Assembly (NCBI RefSeq): GCF_014652335.1
Contig: NZ_BMYP01000018.1
Span: 1-58,778 of the forward strand
Length of the DNA stretch: 58,778 nucleotides
Reading direction: 5' to 3'
Source: Vogesella fluminis
GTDB lineage: Bacteria; Pseudomonadota; Gammaproteobacteria; Burkholderiales; Chromobacteriaceae
Shown here: positions 14,632-22,798 of the stretch, one piece after another
Layout of the letters: each line of letters opens with the position of its first letter
Position numbering within the stretch: the stretch's first letter is position 1
The notes under the pieces: model-generated
The model's database searches: none
Told to the model about the DNA's origin: nothing
What the model saw: the letters and a program-made list of their open reading frames with translations, nothing else
Position numbers and translations under genes: made by a program

Positions 14632-15954
14632 ATGGCTAGATCTCAATGGGGCTCGCGCCTCGGTTTCATCCTGGCAGCAACCGGCTCGGCCATCGGCCTG
14701 GGCGCAATCTGGAAATTTCCCTACGTGGCCGCCACCAATGGCGGCGGGGCGTTCCTGCTGATTTACTTCCTGATCTGTCTCAGCGTCGGCCTGGCGCTGA
14801 TGCTGGGCGAAATGGCACTCGGCCGCGCCGCCGGCAACAGCGCGGTCGGCACCTTCCGCGATCTGCGCGGCGGCCGCTGGCCGCTGGTGGGCTTCGTCGG
14901 CGTGCTGGTGTGTTTCCTGATTTATTCCTTCTATAGTGTGGTCGGCGGCTGGACCATCGCCTACATCGGCAAGTCCTTCGGCGGCGAGATACTCACTTCC
15001 GACGCCAAGGTGCTGGGCAATATCTTCAATGGCTTCATCACCGATCCGGCGCTGCCGCTTGTGTATCACGGGCTGTTTGCCGGCCTGACGCTGGCGGTGG
15101 TGATCGGCGGCGTGCAGAAGGGTATCGAGAACCTGTCGAAATTCCTGATGCCGGCGCTGTTCGTGCTGATGCTGGTGCTGATCGCGCGCGCGCTGACCCT
15201 GCCCGGTGCGGTGGACGGGCTGCTGTACTTCCTGACCCCGGACTTCTCCAAGGTCACCGGCACCATGCTGGTCGATGCCATGGGGCTGGCGTTCTTCTCG
15301 CTGTCGCTGGGCATGGGCATCATGATTACCTACGGCTCCTACGTCGATAAGGAGGCCAACCTGCTCAGCTCCTCGCTGTGGGTGATCGCGCTGACGGTGC
15401 TGACCTGCTTCCTCGCCGGCCTGATGGTGCTGCCGGCGGTGTTTGCCTTCGGTTTCGATCCGTCGGCCGGCCCGGGGCTGACCTTCATCACCATGCCGGC
15501 GGTGTTCGCGCAGATGGTGGGCGGCCAGCTGTTTGCGGTGCTGTTCTTCTTCCTGCTGCTGGTGGCGGCGCTGACCTCGTCGGTGTCGCTGCTGGAGGTG
15601 GTGGTCAGCTTCGTGATCGACGAGTTCAAGGTTGGCCGCAAGGCGGCGGCGCTGGGCGTGTCGCTGCTGGTGTTCCTGCTCGGCATCCCGGCGTCGCTGT
15701 CGCTGGGCATCTGGAGCGAGTACACCGTGTTCGGCCTCGGCTTCTTCGACCTGCTCGACTTCCTCACCTCCAAGCTGCTGATGCCGGTGGGCGAGGTGTT
15801 GCTGGCGATCTTCGTCGGCTGGAAGGTGTGGCCGGTGATCGAGGCCGAGCTGTCCGCCGGCGCGCGGGTGCCGGCCTGGCTGCGGGCGATGCGCGGTTTC
15901 TGCCGCTACGTGGCGCCGGCGCTGATCGCCGGCATTCTGGTGCACAATCTGTAA
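14632..15954 (+). CDS. Sodium-dependent transporter, NSS (SNF) family
   Basis: A 440-residue membrane protein with about 11-12 membrane segments. The N-terminal GFILAATGSAIGLGAIWKFP motif is the hallmark sodium and substrate site of LeuT-like neurotransmitter:sodium symporters. The start at 14632 (MARSQWGS) begins just before this motif; a longer frame upstream adds a non-family extension. The substrate is probably an amino acid but cannot be read from sequence. An internal copy of the dispersed motif lies at 15628. Confidence 0.93.
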   Translation: MARSQWGSRLGFILAATGSAIGLGAIWKFPYVAATNGGGAFLLIYFLICLSVGLALMLGEMALGRAAGNSAVGTFRDLRGGRWPLVGFVGVLVCFLIYSFYSVVGGWTIAYIGKSFGGEILTSDAKVLGNIFNGFITDPALPLVYHGLFAGLTLAVVIGGVQKGIENLSKFLMPALFVLMLVLIARALTLPGAVDGLLYFLTPDFSKVTGTMLVDAMGLAFFSLSLGMGIMITYGSYVDKEANLLSSSLWVIALTVLTCFLAGLMVLPAVFAFGFDPSAGPGLTFITMPAVFAQMVGGQLFAVLFFFLLLVAALTSSVSLLEVVVSFVIDEFKVGRKAAALGVSLLVFLLGIPASLSLGIWSEYTVFGLGFFDLLDFLTSKLLMPVGEVLLAIFVGWKVWPVIEAELSAGARVPAWLRAMRGFCRYVAPALIAGILVHNL

Positions 15955-15966
15955 ATGGCACCCGCA

Positions 15967-15999
15967 GCGTGGTCTCCGGCACGGAGCCACGCCGTTTTT
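15967..15999 (+). terminator. Terminator of the NSS transporter gene
   Basis: GCGTGG / CCACGC arms with a long loop, then CGTTTTT, 12 bases after the stop. Confidence 0.7.
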
Positions 16000-16061
16000 C
16001 CGTCTGCCCGCCGCTGCGGGCGACGCCTATCATTTAGTCATTGTTGTCAGGAGTACCTGTG

Positions 16062-17060
16062 ATGAAGCGACTGCTCATTCTCTATACCGGCGGCACCATC
16101 GGCATGGACCACACCCCCGAGGGGCTGGCGCCGGTGCCCGGCTTCCTGCCGCAACAGCTGGCGCGGCTGGCACGCGACGGGGTGAGCTGGGAGGTGCGCG
16201 AGTACGCGCCATTGCTGGACTCGTCGGCGATCACGCTGGCCGACTGGCAGCGGCTGGTGGCCGACATTGCGGCCAACCATGACGCCTTCGACGGCTTCGT
16301 GGTGATCCACGGGACCGACACCATGGCCTACACCGCCAGCGTGCTGGCGTTCTGCCTGCAGGGGCTGGCCAAGCCGGTGGTGGTCACCGGCTCGCAGCTG
16401 CCGCTGGTGCACCCGCGCAGCGACGGCTGGGGCAACCTCGCCGACGCGATCGAGGCCGCCTGCCAGGGCGATCTGCACGAGGTGGCGATCAGCTTCAACC
16501 GCCTGCTGCTGCGCGGCGTGCGCGCACGCAAGCTGGACGCCGCGAGCTTTGCCGGCTTCGACAGCCCCAACGCGCCGCCGCTGGCGCAGTTCGGCATCCA
16601 GCCGCAGTGGCACCGCGCCGGCTGGCGTCAGGCCAGCGGCCCGTTCCGGCCGCAGCTGCCGGCCAGCCCCGACATCCGCTGCGGCATGCTGCTGCCCGGC
16701 GCGATGGCGGCGGCATTCGGCCGCTGGCTGGCGCAGGACACGCCCGACGCGGCGATCCTGCTCAGCTACGGCAACGGCAACACGCCGGCCGACGCCGAGT
16801 TGCTGGCCGGGGTGCAGGCTGCCAGCGCCCGGGGCTGCGTGGTGCTGAACCTGACGCAGTGCGTGCGCGGCGCGGTAGCGGTCGGCGCCTACGCCGCCAG
16901 CCAGCCGCTGGCGCAGGCCGGCGCGGTGGCCGGTGGCGACATGACGCCGGAGGCGGCGCAAGCCAAGCTGCTGTGGCTGCTGTCGCAGTCGCTGAGCCCG
17001 GCCGAGATCCGTGCGCGCCTGGCCGAGGACTGCCGCGGCGAGCTGACGCCGGCTGCCTAA
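16062..17060 (+). CDS. ansA: L-asparaginase, type I-like
   Basis: A 332-residue cytoplasmic asparaginase hydrolysing asparagine to aspartate and ammonia. It has both catalytic threonine motifs: LYTGGTIGM near residue 9 and VIHGTDTMAYTASVL near residue 83. VVTGSQLPL follows at about 105-113. It has no signal peptide, which favours the cytoplasmic type I. The ATG at 16062 follows a TCAGGAG site; a start 7 codons earlier is possible but less well placed. It is monocistronic, with a U-rich weak hairpin after the stop. Confidence 0.92.
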   Translation: MKRLLILYTGGTIGMDHTPEGLAPVPGFLPQQLARLARDGVSWEVREYAPLLDSSAITLADWQRLVADIAANHDAFDGFVVIHGTDTMAYTASVLAFCLQGLAKPVVVTGSQLPLVHPRSDGWGNLADAIEAACQGDLHEVAISFNRLLLRGVRARKLDAASFAGFDSPNAPPLAQFGIQPQWHRAGWRQASGPFRPQLPASPDIRCGMLLPGAMAAAFGRWLAQDTPDAAILLSYGNGNTPADAELLAGVQAASARGCVVLNLTQCVRGAVAVGAYAASQPLAQAGAVAGGDMTPEAAQAKLLWLLSQSLSPAEIRARLAEDCRGELTPAA

Positions 17061-17090
17061 AAAACGGGCGCCGGCTTTTTCCTGCTGCCG

Positions 17091-18068
17091 GATCAAGGGC
17101 TTGCGGTGCTTGTCCACAGGCCGCCCACAGCGCTATGCAGCCTGGCCGTGGGTAAATTATCGCCGTTGCCTGTTTTTTGAGCAGCGGGTAACTTGCCCTT
17201 TGCCGTCAGCCAGTTAGTGCAGTTGTCCACAGCGCGTACACATGACGCCCACACGGCTGTCCCCGCAGCGTGTGGGCGTTTTCCGTGTAGCCGGTGCACA
17301 GCGTATAATGGCCGCTTATGTTGCCGACTTATCCCGTGCCGTTACGGCTTGCCATTGTCGGGCCGGAGTCCTGCGGCAAGAGCACGCTGGCCGCCGGGCT
17401 GTGTGGCGCCTTGCAGGCGCAGGGCATCGCTGCCGCGTGGGTGCCGGAGTACGCGCGCGAGTATTACGCCGCGCGCGCCTACCACGTCAGCCCCGCCGAC
17501 ATCCTGGCGATTGCCCGCGGCCAGCTGGCGGCCGAAGCCGCCGCGGTGGCCGCAGGCGCCCGCGTGCTGCTGTGCGACAGCACGGTGCTGACCTGCCGCA
17601 TCTGGGCCGAGGTGGCGTTCGGCAAGGCCGAGCCGGCGCTGCTGGCGCTGGACCGGCCGCAGGACTACGCGCTGACGCTGCTGGCCTGTCCCGACATCCC
17701 GTGGCAGGCGGATCCGCTGCGCAGCCATCCGCAGCAGCGCGACTGGCTGTTCGGCCTGTATCGGCAGGCGCTGGCCGACGCCGGCATTACGCCGCTGCTG
17801 CTGGCCGGGACGCCGCAGGCAAGGTTGGCCGCAGCGTGGCGCGCGCTGCAGCCGTGGCTGCCGCAGTTGCCCAATTTTTGAACAGTCGCGGCTTTTCCCT
17901 GTCTGATCAGGGGCTTGTGCTGCTTGTCCACAGCCACTCAACAGCCCTGTCCCGCCACGGTGTGGAAAGTCCGGCGTGGCTGACCAAAAAATGGGCAGCC
18001 TGAAAATGGCTAATTTGAACAATGGCTTGTGCCGCTTATGCACAGGCCACTCACAAGGCTGTCAAAAG
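17091..18068. repeat. Dispersed repeat with DnaA-box-like cores (4 copies)
   Basis: Four related intergenic copies near 17091-17140, 17211-17265, 17904-17955 and 18018-18068. Three read roughly GGCTTGTGCTGC then TTGTCCACAG (or TTATGCACAG) then CCACTCACA-like. The core TTATGCACA in the last copy fits the DnaA box TTATNCACA exactly; TTGTCCACA in the others has one mismatch. The copies flank the AAA ATPase gene and run up to the S4 gene. Function unknown. Confidence 0.6.
17318..17881 (+). CDS. NadR-like AAA ATPase / nucleotide kinase
   Basis: A 187-residue protein with a P-loop GPESCGKSTL at about residue 15, then WVPEYAREYY (about 42-51) and LLCDSTVLTC (about 88-97). This set matches the kinase half of NadR (AAA_28), which phosphorylates ribosylnicotinamide. 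Here there is no adenylyltransferase or DNA-binding domain, so it is a stand-alone kinase-like protein. It is flanked on both sides by copies of the DnaA-box-like repeat. Confidence 0.8.
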   Translation: MLPTYPVPLRLAIVGPESCGKSTLAAGLCGALQAQGIAAAWVPEYAREYYAARAYHVSPADILAIARGQLAAEAAAVAAGARVLLCDSTVLTCRIWAEVAFGKAEPALLALDRPQDYALTLLACPDIPWQADPLRSHPQQRDWLFGLYRQALADAGITPLLLAGTPQARLAAAWRALQPWLPQLPNF

Positions 18069-18082
18069 ACAGTGTGCAGAAC

Positions 18083-18298
18083 ATGAACGAAATCTTCGAA
18101 TTGCGCGGTGAATACATCGCGCTGTGTGATTTGCTCAAGACCACCGGCATCATGGAGACCGGCGGCATCGCCAAGCAGTTCATTGCCGAGGGCAATGTGC
18201 TGGTCGACGGCCAGGTCGAGCTGCGCAAGACCAACAAGATCCGCGCCGGGCAGGTGGTATCCGGCGACGGTTTCGAGATCAAGGTGGTCGCGGCGTGA
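18083..18298 (+). CDS. S4-domain RNA-binding protein (YbcJ-like)
   Basis: A 71-residue protein consisting of one S4 domain: FELRGEYIALCDLLKTTG, then GGIAKQFIAEGNVLVDGQVE. S4 domains bind structured RNA, usually rRNA or tRNA. The ATG at 18083 begins directly before the domain; the longer frame upstream overlaps the repeat. The stop overlaps the GTG start of the next gene, so the two are coupled. Confidence 0.9.
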   Translation: MNEIFELRGEYIALCDLLKTTGIMETGGIAKQFIAEGNVLVDGQVELRKTNKIRAGQVVSGDGFEIKVVAA

Positions 18299-18492
18299 GC
18301 GTGACGGACGACGTGTTCGACCCGATGCCGGAAGCACCGGAAGCGCCGACGGACGACATGTGCTGCGGCAGCGGCTGCGATCCCTGCATGTGGGACACCT
18401 ACAATGCGGCGGTGCAGGTCTATCGTCAGCAACTCGCCGACTGGCAGGTGCGCGAAGCGGCACGCCAGGCGGCGGCCAGGGCGGGTCACTGA
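18295..18492 (+). CDS. Oxidoreductase-like domain protein
   Basis: A 65-residue protein with CCGSGCDPCMWDTYN in the middle, the hallmark of the small oxidoreductase-like (OXLD1-type) domain family, rich in cysteines that may bind metal. It starts at GTG, overlapping the S4 gene stop as GTGA. The tail is charged and helical. The role of the family in bacteria is unknown. Confidence 0.85.
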   Translation: MSVTDDVFDPMPEAPEAPTDDMCCGSGCDPCMWDTYNAAVQVYRQQLADWQVREAARQAAARAGH

Positions 18493-18494
18493 AC

Positions 18495-19367
18495 ATGGCC
18501 AGCATCGACCTGCACTTTCATTCTACCGCCTCCGACGGTGGCCTGCCGCCGGCCGAGGTGATCCGGCGCGCCGCGGCGCGCGAGGCCAGCCTGCTGGCGC
18601 TGACCGACCACGACTGCACCGCCGGCCTCGCCGAGGCGCGCGCCGAGGCGCTGGCCGCCGGTGTCGATTTTCTCGACGGGGTGGAGATTTCGGTAACGTG
18701 GAACACGCGCCACACCGTGCACATCGTCGGCCTCGGCATCGATCCGGACAACGCGGCGCTGCGCGCCGGGCTGCAGTCTATCCGCGACGGCCGCGTCGAG
18801 CGCGCGCGGCAGATGGGTGAATCGCTGGCCCGGATCGGCATTCCCGGCGTGTTCGACGGCGCGATGCGGCTGGCGGCCAATCCGGAGATGATCGGCCGCA
18901 CCCACTTTGCCCGCTATCTGGTGCAAAGCGGCGAGGTAAAGGACGTCAAGAGTGTGTTCCGCAAATACCTGACCACCGGCAAGCCCGGCTACGTGGCGCA
19001 CGAGTGGGCAACGCTGGAAGACGCGGTTGGCTGGATTCGCGGCGCCGGCGGCATGGCGGTGATCGCCCATCCCGGCCGCTACGACATGGGCCGCACCCTG
19101 ATCGAGCGGCTGGTGACCGATTTCAAGGCCGCTGGCGGCGAGGCGCTGGAAGTGGTCAGCGGCAGCCACAGCCTGGACGACATGCTGCGCTTCGCGCTGG
19201 TGGCGCAGAAGCACGGCCTGTACGCCAGCGCCGGCAGCGATTTCCACGCCCCGGGCGAGGGTGGCCGCGATGTCGGCAGCACCACCGATCTGCCGCCGAT
19301 CTGCCTGCCGATCTGGCAGGCGCTGGCGCCACGCATCCACCGCGCTGCGGCCAACGTTGAGGAGTAG
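18495..19367 (+). CDS. PHP-domain phosphatase (Rnm/TrpH type)
   Basis: A 290-residue PHP-family metal-dependent phosphoesterase. Metal ligands are visible in DLHFHSTASDG (start), LTDHD (about residue 35), DGVEIS (about 60), HIVGLG, IAHPGRY (about 190) and GSDFHAPGE near the C-terminus. A Chromobacterium violaceum member of this family has been described as a 3',5'-nucleoside bisphosphate phosphatase, and E. coli Rnm also trims 5' ends of RNA. The start is 2 bases after the previous stop, so it is in the same operon. Confidence 0.9.
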   Translation: MASIDLHFHSTASDGGLPPAEVIRRAAAREASLLALTDHDCTAGLAEARAEALAAGVDFLDGVEISVTWNTRHTVHIVGLGIDPDNAALRAGLQSIRDGRVERARQMGESLARIGIPGVFDGAMRLAANPEMIGRTHFARYLVQSGEVKDVKSVFRKYLTTGKPGYVAHEWATLEDAVGWIRGAGGMAVIAHPGRYDMGRTLIERLVTDFKAAGGEALEVVSGSHSLDDMLRFALVAQKHGLYASAGSDFHAPGEGGRDVGSTTDLPPICLPIWQALAPRIHRAAANVEE

Positions 19368-19370
19368 CCG

Positions 19371-19991
19371 ATGTCGCAATTTTTCATGATCCACCCGGAA
19401 ACGCCACAGGCGCGGCTGATCCGCGAGGCGGCCAGGATCATCCGCGATGGCGGGGTGGTGGTGTATCCCACCGACTCCTGTTACGCGCTGGGCTGTCACC
19501 TGGGCGACAAGAAGGCGATGGAGCGGTTGCTGGCCATCCGCCAGCTCGACCTCAAGCACCACCTGACCCTGGTCTGCGCCGACCTGTCGGCGCTGGCCAA
19601 CTACGCGCGGGTGGACAATGCGCAGTTCCGCCAGCTGAAGGCGGCGACGCCGGGCAGCTTCACCTTCATCCTGCAGGCCAGCCGCGAGGTGCCCAAGCGC
19701 ACGCTGCACCCCAAGCGCGCCACCATCGGCCTGCGCGTGCCGGACCATCCGGTGACGCTGGCGCTGCTGGAAGAGCTGGGCGAGCCGATCCTGTCCTGTA
19801 CCCTGCTACTGCCCGGTGACGCCGAGGCGCTGACCGATCCCTATGAAATCCGCGAGCGGCTGGAACATGTGGTCGATCTGGTGATCGATGGTGGCTGGTG
19901 CGGCACCGAGCCGACCACCGTGATCGACATGACCGACGGCATCGAGCTGATCCGCCGCGGCAAGGGCGACCCGGCGCTGCTGGGCCTGTAA
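19371..19991 (+). CDS. YciO/Sua5-like L-threonylcarbamoyladenylate synthase family protein
   Basis: A 206-residue YrdC-domain protein: GGVVVYPTDSCYALGCHL (about 25-42), IRQLDLKHHLTLVC, TPGSFTFILQ, and GLRVPDHPV. YrdC-domain enzymes make threonylcarbamoyl-AMP for tRNA t6A. The length and PTDSCYALGC favour the YciO branch, whose exact role is less clear, rather than TsaC. It starts 3 bases after the PHP gene stop and precedes a peptidase gene at 18 bases, forming one operon. Confidence 0.88.
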   Translation: MSQFFMIHPETPQARLIREAARIIRDGGVVVYPTDSCYALGCHLGDKKAMERLLAIRQLDLKHHLTLVCADLSALANYARVDNAQFRQLKAATPGSFTFILQASREVPKRTLHPKRATIGLRVPDHPVTLALLEELGEPILSCTLLLPGDAEALTDPYEIRERLEHVVDLVIDGGWCGTEPTTVIDMTDGIELIRRGKGDPALLGL

Positions 19992-20009
19992 CCCGACAAG
20001 GAAACCCTC

Positions 20010-20648
20010 TTGGAAGAACTGAACCTGATCCAGAAGATCGCCATCTACGCACTGCCGGTGCTGCTGGCGATCACCCTGCACGAAGCCGCCCACGCCTACG
20101 CCGCCAAGCGCCTTGGCGACGCCACCGCCTACATGATGGGGCGCATGACGCTCAACCCGCTGAAACACATCGATCTGGTCGGCACCGTGCTGCTGCCGCT
20201 GTTGTCGGTCGTGCTCGGCGGCTTCCTGTTCGGCTGGGCCAAGCCGGTGCCGGTCAATTTCGGCGCGCTGCGCGACCCGCGCCGCGGCATGCGCTGGGTG
20301 GCGGCCGCCGGCCCTGCGGCCAACCTTGTGATGGCCATCCTGTGGGTGCTGCTGCTCAAGCTCGCCATCGTGATGGACAACGACTACAGCCGGCCGCTGG
20401 CGCTGATGAGCCAGGCCGGCATCGTCATCAACGTGGTGCTGATGGTGCTCAACCTGATGCCCATCCTGCCGCTGGACGGCGGCCGCATCGTGGAGAGCCT
20501 GCTGCCGCGCCCGCTGGCCTACCGCTTCTCGCGGCTGGAGCCGTACGGCATGTGGATCCTGCTGGCGCTGGTGTTCACCGGCCTGCTGTCCCCGATCCTG
20601 CGTCCCTTTACCACCATGGTTTACGAGCTGCTCGGCCTTTTGCTCTGA
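20010..20648 (+). CDS. Site-2 protease family (M50) membrane protein
   Basis: A 212-residue protein with about five membrane segments. The zinc-binding HEAAH motif is at about residue 26 (ITLHEAAHAYAAKRLGD) and NLMPILPLDGGRI carries the second metal ligand at about 148-160. This is the small M50B type without PDZ domain; substrates are unknown. The start is TTG at 20010, chosen because no ATG lies before the HExxH helix. It carries a copy of the dispersed motif in the GPAANL region. Confidence 0.9.
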   Translation: MEELNLIQKIAIYALPVLLAITLHEAAHAYAAKRLGDATAYMMGRMTLNPLKHIDLVGTVLLPLLSVVLGGFLFGWAKPVPVNFGALRDPRRGMRWVAAAGPAANLVMAILWVLLLKLAIVMDNDYSRPLALMSQAGIVINVVLMVLNLMPILPLDGGRIVESLLPRPLAYRFSRLEPYGMWILLALVFTGLLSPILRPFTTMVYELLGLLL

Positions 20649-20682
20649 GCCTTAACCTGTCACTCACGGAACCCGACACACC

Positions 20683-21879
20683 ATGTTTGCCAACCGCATT
20701 CTTTCCGGCATGCGCCCGACGGGCAGCCTGCACCTGGGCCACTACCACGGCGTGATCAAGAACTGGGTCGAGCTGCAAACCCGCCACGACTGCTACTTCA
20801 TGGTCGCCGACTGGCACGCGCTGACCACCAATTACGACGAAGTCGCCATCATCGAGAAGTCGATCTGGGAAATGGTGATCGACTGGCTGGCCTCCGGTGT
20901 CGATCCGGAACAGGCCACCATCTTCATCCAGTCCAAGGTGCCGCAGCACGCCGAGTTGCACCTGGCGCTGTCGATGGTGACGCCGCTGGGCTGGCTGGAA
21001 CGGGTGCCGACCTACAAGGACCAGATGGACAAGCTGAACCACAAGGATCTGGCCACCTACGGCTTCCTCGGCTATCCGCTGCTGCAGGCCGCCGACATCC
21101 TGGTGTACAAGGCCGGGCTGGTGCCGGTGGGCGAAGACCAGGTGCCGCACATCGAGTTGACGCGCGAAGTGGCGCGCCGCTTCAACAACCTGTACGGCCG
21201 CGAGCCGAACTTCGAGGAGCTGGCGCGCGCCGCGGTGAAGAAGATCGGCAAGGCCGGCAAGCAGTTCGAGCAGCTGCGTACCCGCTACCTGCAGGACGGC
21301 GACGGCGAGGCGCTGCTGGCGGCGCGCGAGCTGCTGGCCGCCAGCCAGAACCTGGGCAACAGCGACCGCGAGCGGCTGCAGGGCTATCTGGAAAACAAGG
21401 GCAAGATCATCCTGCCGGAGAGCGAGGCGCTGCTGACCGCGGCGTCGAAGATGCCGGGGCTGGACGGCAACAAGATGTCCAAGTCGTACAAGAACACCAT
21501 CACCATGCGCGAGACGCCGGAAGAGGTCAGCAAGAAGATCCGCGCGATGCCGACCGACCCGGCCCGCGTGCGCCGCACCGATGCCGGCAATCCGGACAAG
21601 TGCCCGGTGTGGCAGTTGCACGAGGTGTACAGCGGCGACGACACCAAACAGTGGGTGAAAGCGGGCTGTACCAGCGCCGGCATCGGCTGCCTGGAGTGCA
21701 AGCAGCCGGTGATCGAGGCGGTGGTGCGCGAGCAGCAGCCGATGTTCGAGCGCGCCGAGAAATATCTGGCCAACCCGAACCTGGTCAAGGAGATCGTATT
21801 CGAGGGCTGCCACAAGGCGGAGCTGGTGGCGCGCGAGACGATGAAGGAAGTGCGCGAGGCGATGGGCCTGGGTTACTGA
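20683..21879 (+). CDS. trpS: Tryptophanyl-tRNA synthetase
   Basis: A 398-residue class I synthetase that charges tRNA-Trp. The HIGH-like motif is in GSLHLGHYHG (about residues 11-20) and the KMSKS loop is NKMSKSYKN (about 265-273). It is longer than the usual 330 residues because of an insertion after the catalytic domain (about 175-250, ERLQGYLENKGKIILPE), as seen in several beta-proteobacterial forms. The start is the ATG at 20683 after a short spacer behind the M50 gene. Confidence 0.96.
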   Translation: MFANRILSGMRPTGSLHLGHYHGVIKNWVELQTRHDCYFMVADWHALTTNYDEVAIIEKSIWEMVIDWLASGVDPEQATIFIQSKVPQHAELHLALSMVTPLGWLERVPTYKDQMDKLNHKDLATYGFLGYPLLQAADILVYKAGLVPVGEDQVPHIELTREVARRFNNLYGREPNFEELARAAVKKIGKAGKQFEQLRTRYLQDGDGEALLAARELLAASQNLGNSDRERLQGYLENKGKIILPESEALLTAASKMPGLDGNKMSKSYKNTITMRETPEEVSKKIRAMPTDPARVRRTDAGNPDKCPVWQLHEVYSGDDTKQWVKAGCTSAGIGCLECKQPVIEAVVREQQPMFERAEKYLANPNLVKEIVFEGCHKAELVARETMKEVREAMGLGY

Positions 21880-21904
21880 TCGTAGCCGACGGGCCGTCAC
21901 CGTT

Positions 21905-21916
21905 GCGGCCAACCTT
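21905..21916 (+). repeat. GCGGCCAACCTT motif after trpS
   Basis: Exact intergenic copy between the trpS stop and its terminator, about 60 bp from the inverted pair. Confidence 0.85.
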
Positions 21917-21923
21917 GCAAGGC

Positions 21924-21958
21924 AAAACCCCCGCCGGCGGAAGCCGGCGGGGGTTTTT
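21924..21958 (+). terminator. Bidirectional terminator after trpS
   Basis: Perfect 15-bp arms AAAACCCCCGCCGGC / GCCGGCGGGGGTTTT around GGAA, with A and T tracts on the two sides. It can end both trpS and the convergent motA-type transcript. Confidence 0.9.
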
Positions 21959-21973
21959 GTCTGCCATACGGCA

Positions 21974-22007
21974 GCAAGGTTGGCCGCAATACTGCGGCCA
22001 ACCTTGC
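21974..22007. repeat. Perfect inverted pair of the dispersed 12-mer motif
   Basis: GCAAGGTTGGCCGCA and TGCGGCCAACCTTGC, 15-bp perfect arms around ATAC, between the convergent trpS and motA genes. The 12-mer GCGGCCAACCTT occurs exactly 19 times, with start positions 11907, 15628, 17821, 20316, 21905, 21976, 21994, 25381, 30041, 32964, 33450, 39206, 40234, 43400, 46143, 48947, 52174, 52979 and 57558. Ten are on one strand and nine on the other. Six more copies carry CGTT for CCTT (19347, 39764, 46893, 47294, 48724, 49551). Paired, short, intergenic, strand-neutral motifs of this kind are typical of DNA uptake sequences in Neisseriaceae. Confidence 0.9.
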
Positions 22008-22019
22008 GCCGGCATGGCC

Positions 22020-22769
22020 TCAGTCGTTGAGGCCGAGGAAGCTGCGCAGGCGCGCCTCGATGATGCGCGGGTTCTCGCCGTTGGCGATGGCGATCAGGCC
22101 TTCCAGCGTCAGCTCCTTGAGGCTGACCTCGAGGCTGATCAGGTTTTTCAGCTTGTTGGCGATCGGCAGCAGGAACAGGTTGGCGATGCCGACACCGTAC
22201 ACGGTGGCGACAAAGGCCACCGCGATGCCGCCGCCGAGCTTGGACGGATCGGACAGGTTTTCCATCACGTGGATCAGGCCCAGCACCGCGCCGAGAATGC
22301 CCATCGTCGGCGCGTAGCCGCCGGCGGACTCCCAGATCTTGGCCGCCTGCTTGCGTGCGTGCTCGAAGATGCCGATCTCGGTTTCCAGCACGTCGCGGAT
22401 GATCTGCGGCTCGGCGCCGTCGACCAGCATCTGCAGCCCCTTGCGCACGAACGGGTCCTTCTGGTTATTGATATAGCCTTCCAGCGACAACAGACCGCCG
22501 CGCCGCGCCGACTGGCTCCAGCCGACGATGTCGCGGATCAGCTTTTCCTGGTCGTGCACCGGCGGGCGCAGCACCCAGCCGGCCATGCGCAGACCGGTGA
22601 GGAACTGCTTGGGCGTCGACTGCAGCATCACCGCACTGAAGGTGCCGCCGATGACGATCAGGAAGGCGGTGACCTGGATCAGCGAGCCGATATGGCCGCC
22701 TTCCAGCGCTTGTCCGGCCAGGATGGCGGTCAGGCCGCCGATGATGGCAATGAGGCTGATTTTATCCAC
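22020..22769 (-). CDS. Flagellar motor stator protein MotA/PomA-type
   Basis: A 249-residue protein with four membrane segments (about residues 5-25, 30-50, 145-165 and 180-200) and a cytoplasmic loop between the second and third. KIWESAGGYAPTMGILGAVLGL and the following segments match the MotA/ExbB signature in MotC/PomA-like stators. It is the last gene of the minus-strand flagellar block. A MotB partner, which normally follows, is not next to it: the next gene is the convergent trpS. Confidence 0.92.
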   Translation of the reverse strand: MDKISLIAIIGGLTAILAGQALEGGHIGSLIQVTAFLIVIGGTFSAVMLQSTPKQFLTGLRMAGWVLRPPVHDQEKLIRDIVGWSQSARRGGLLSLEGYINNQKDPFVRKGLQMLVDGAEPQIIRDVLETEIGIFEHARKQAAKIWESAGGYAPTMGILGAVLGLIHVMENLSDPSKLGGGIAVAFVATVYGVGIANLFLLPIANKLKNLISLEVSLKELTLEGLIAIANGENPRIIEARLRSFLGLND

Positions 22770-22798
22770 AGGGTATGGTTTCCGTAGGCTTTGCGGGT

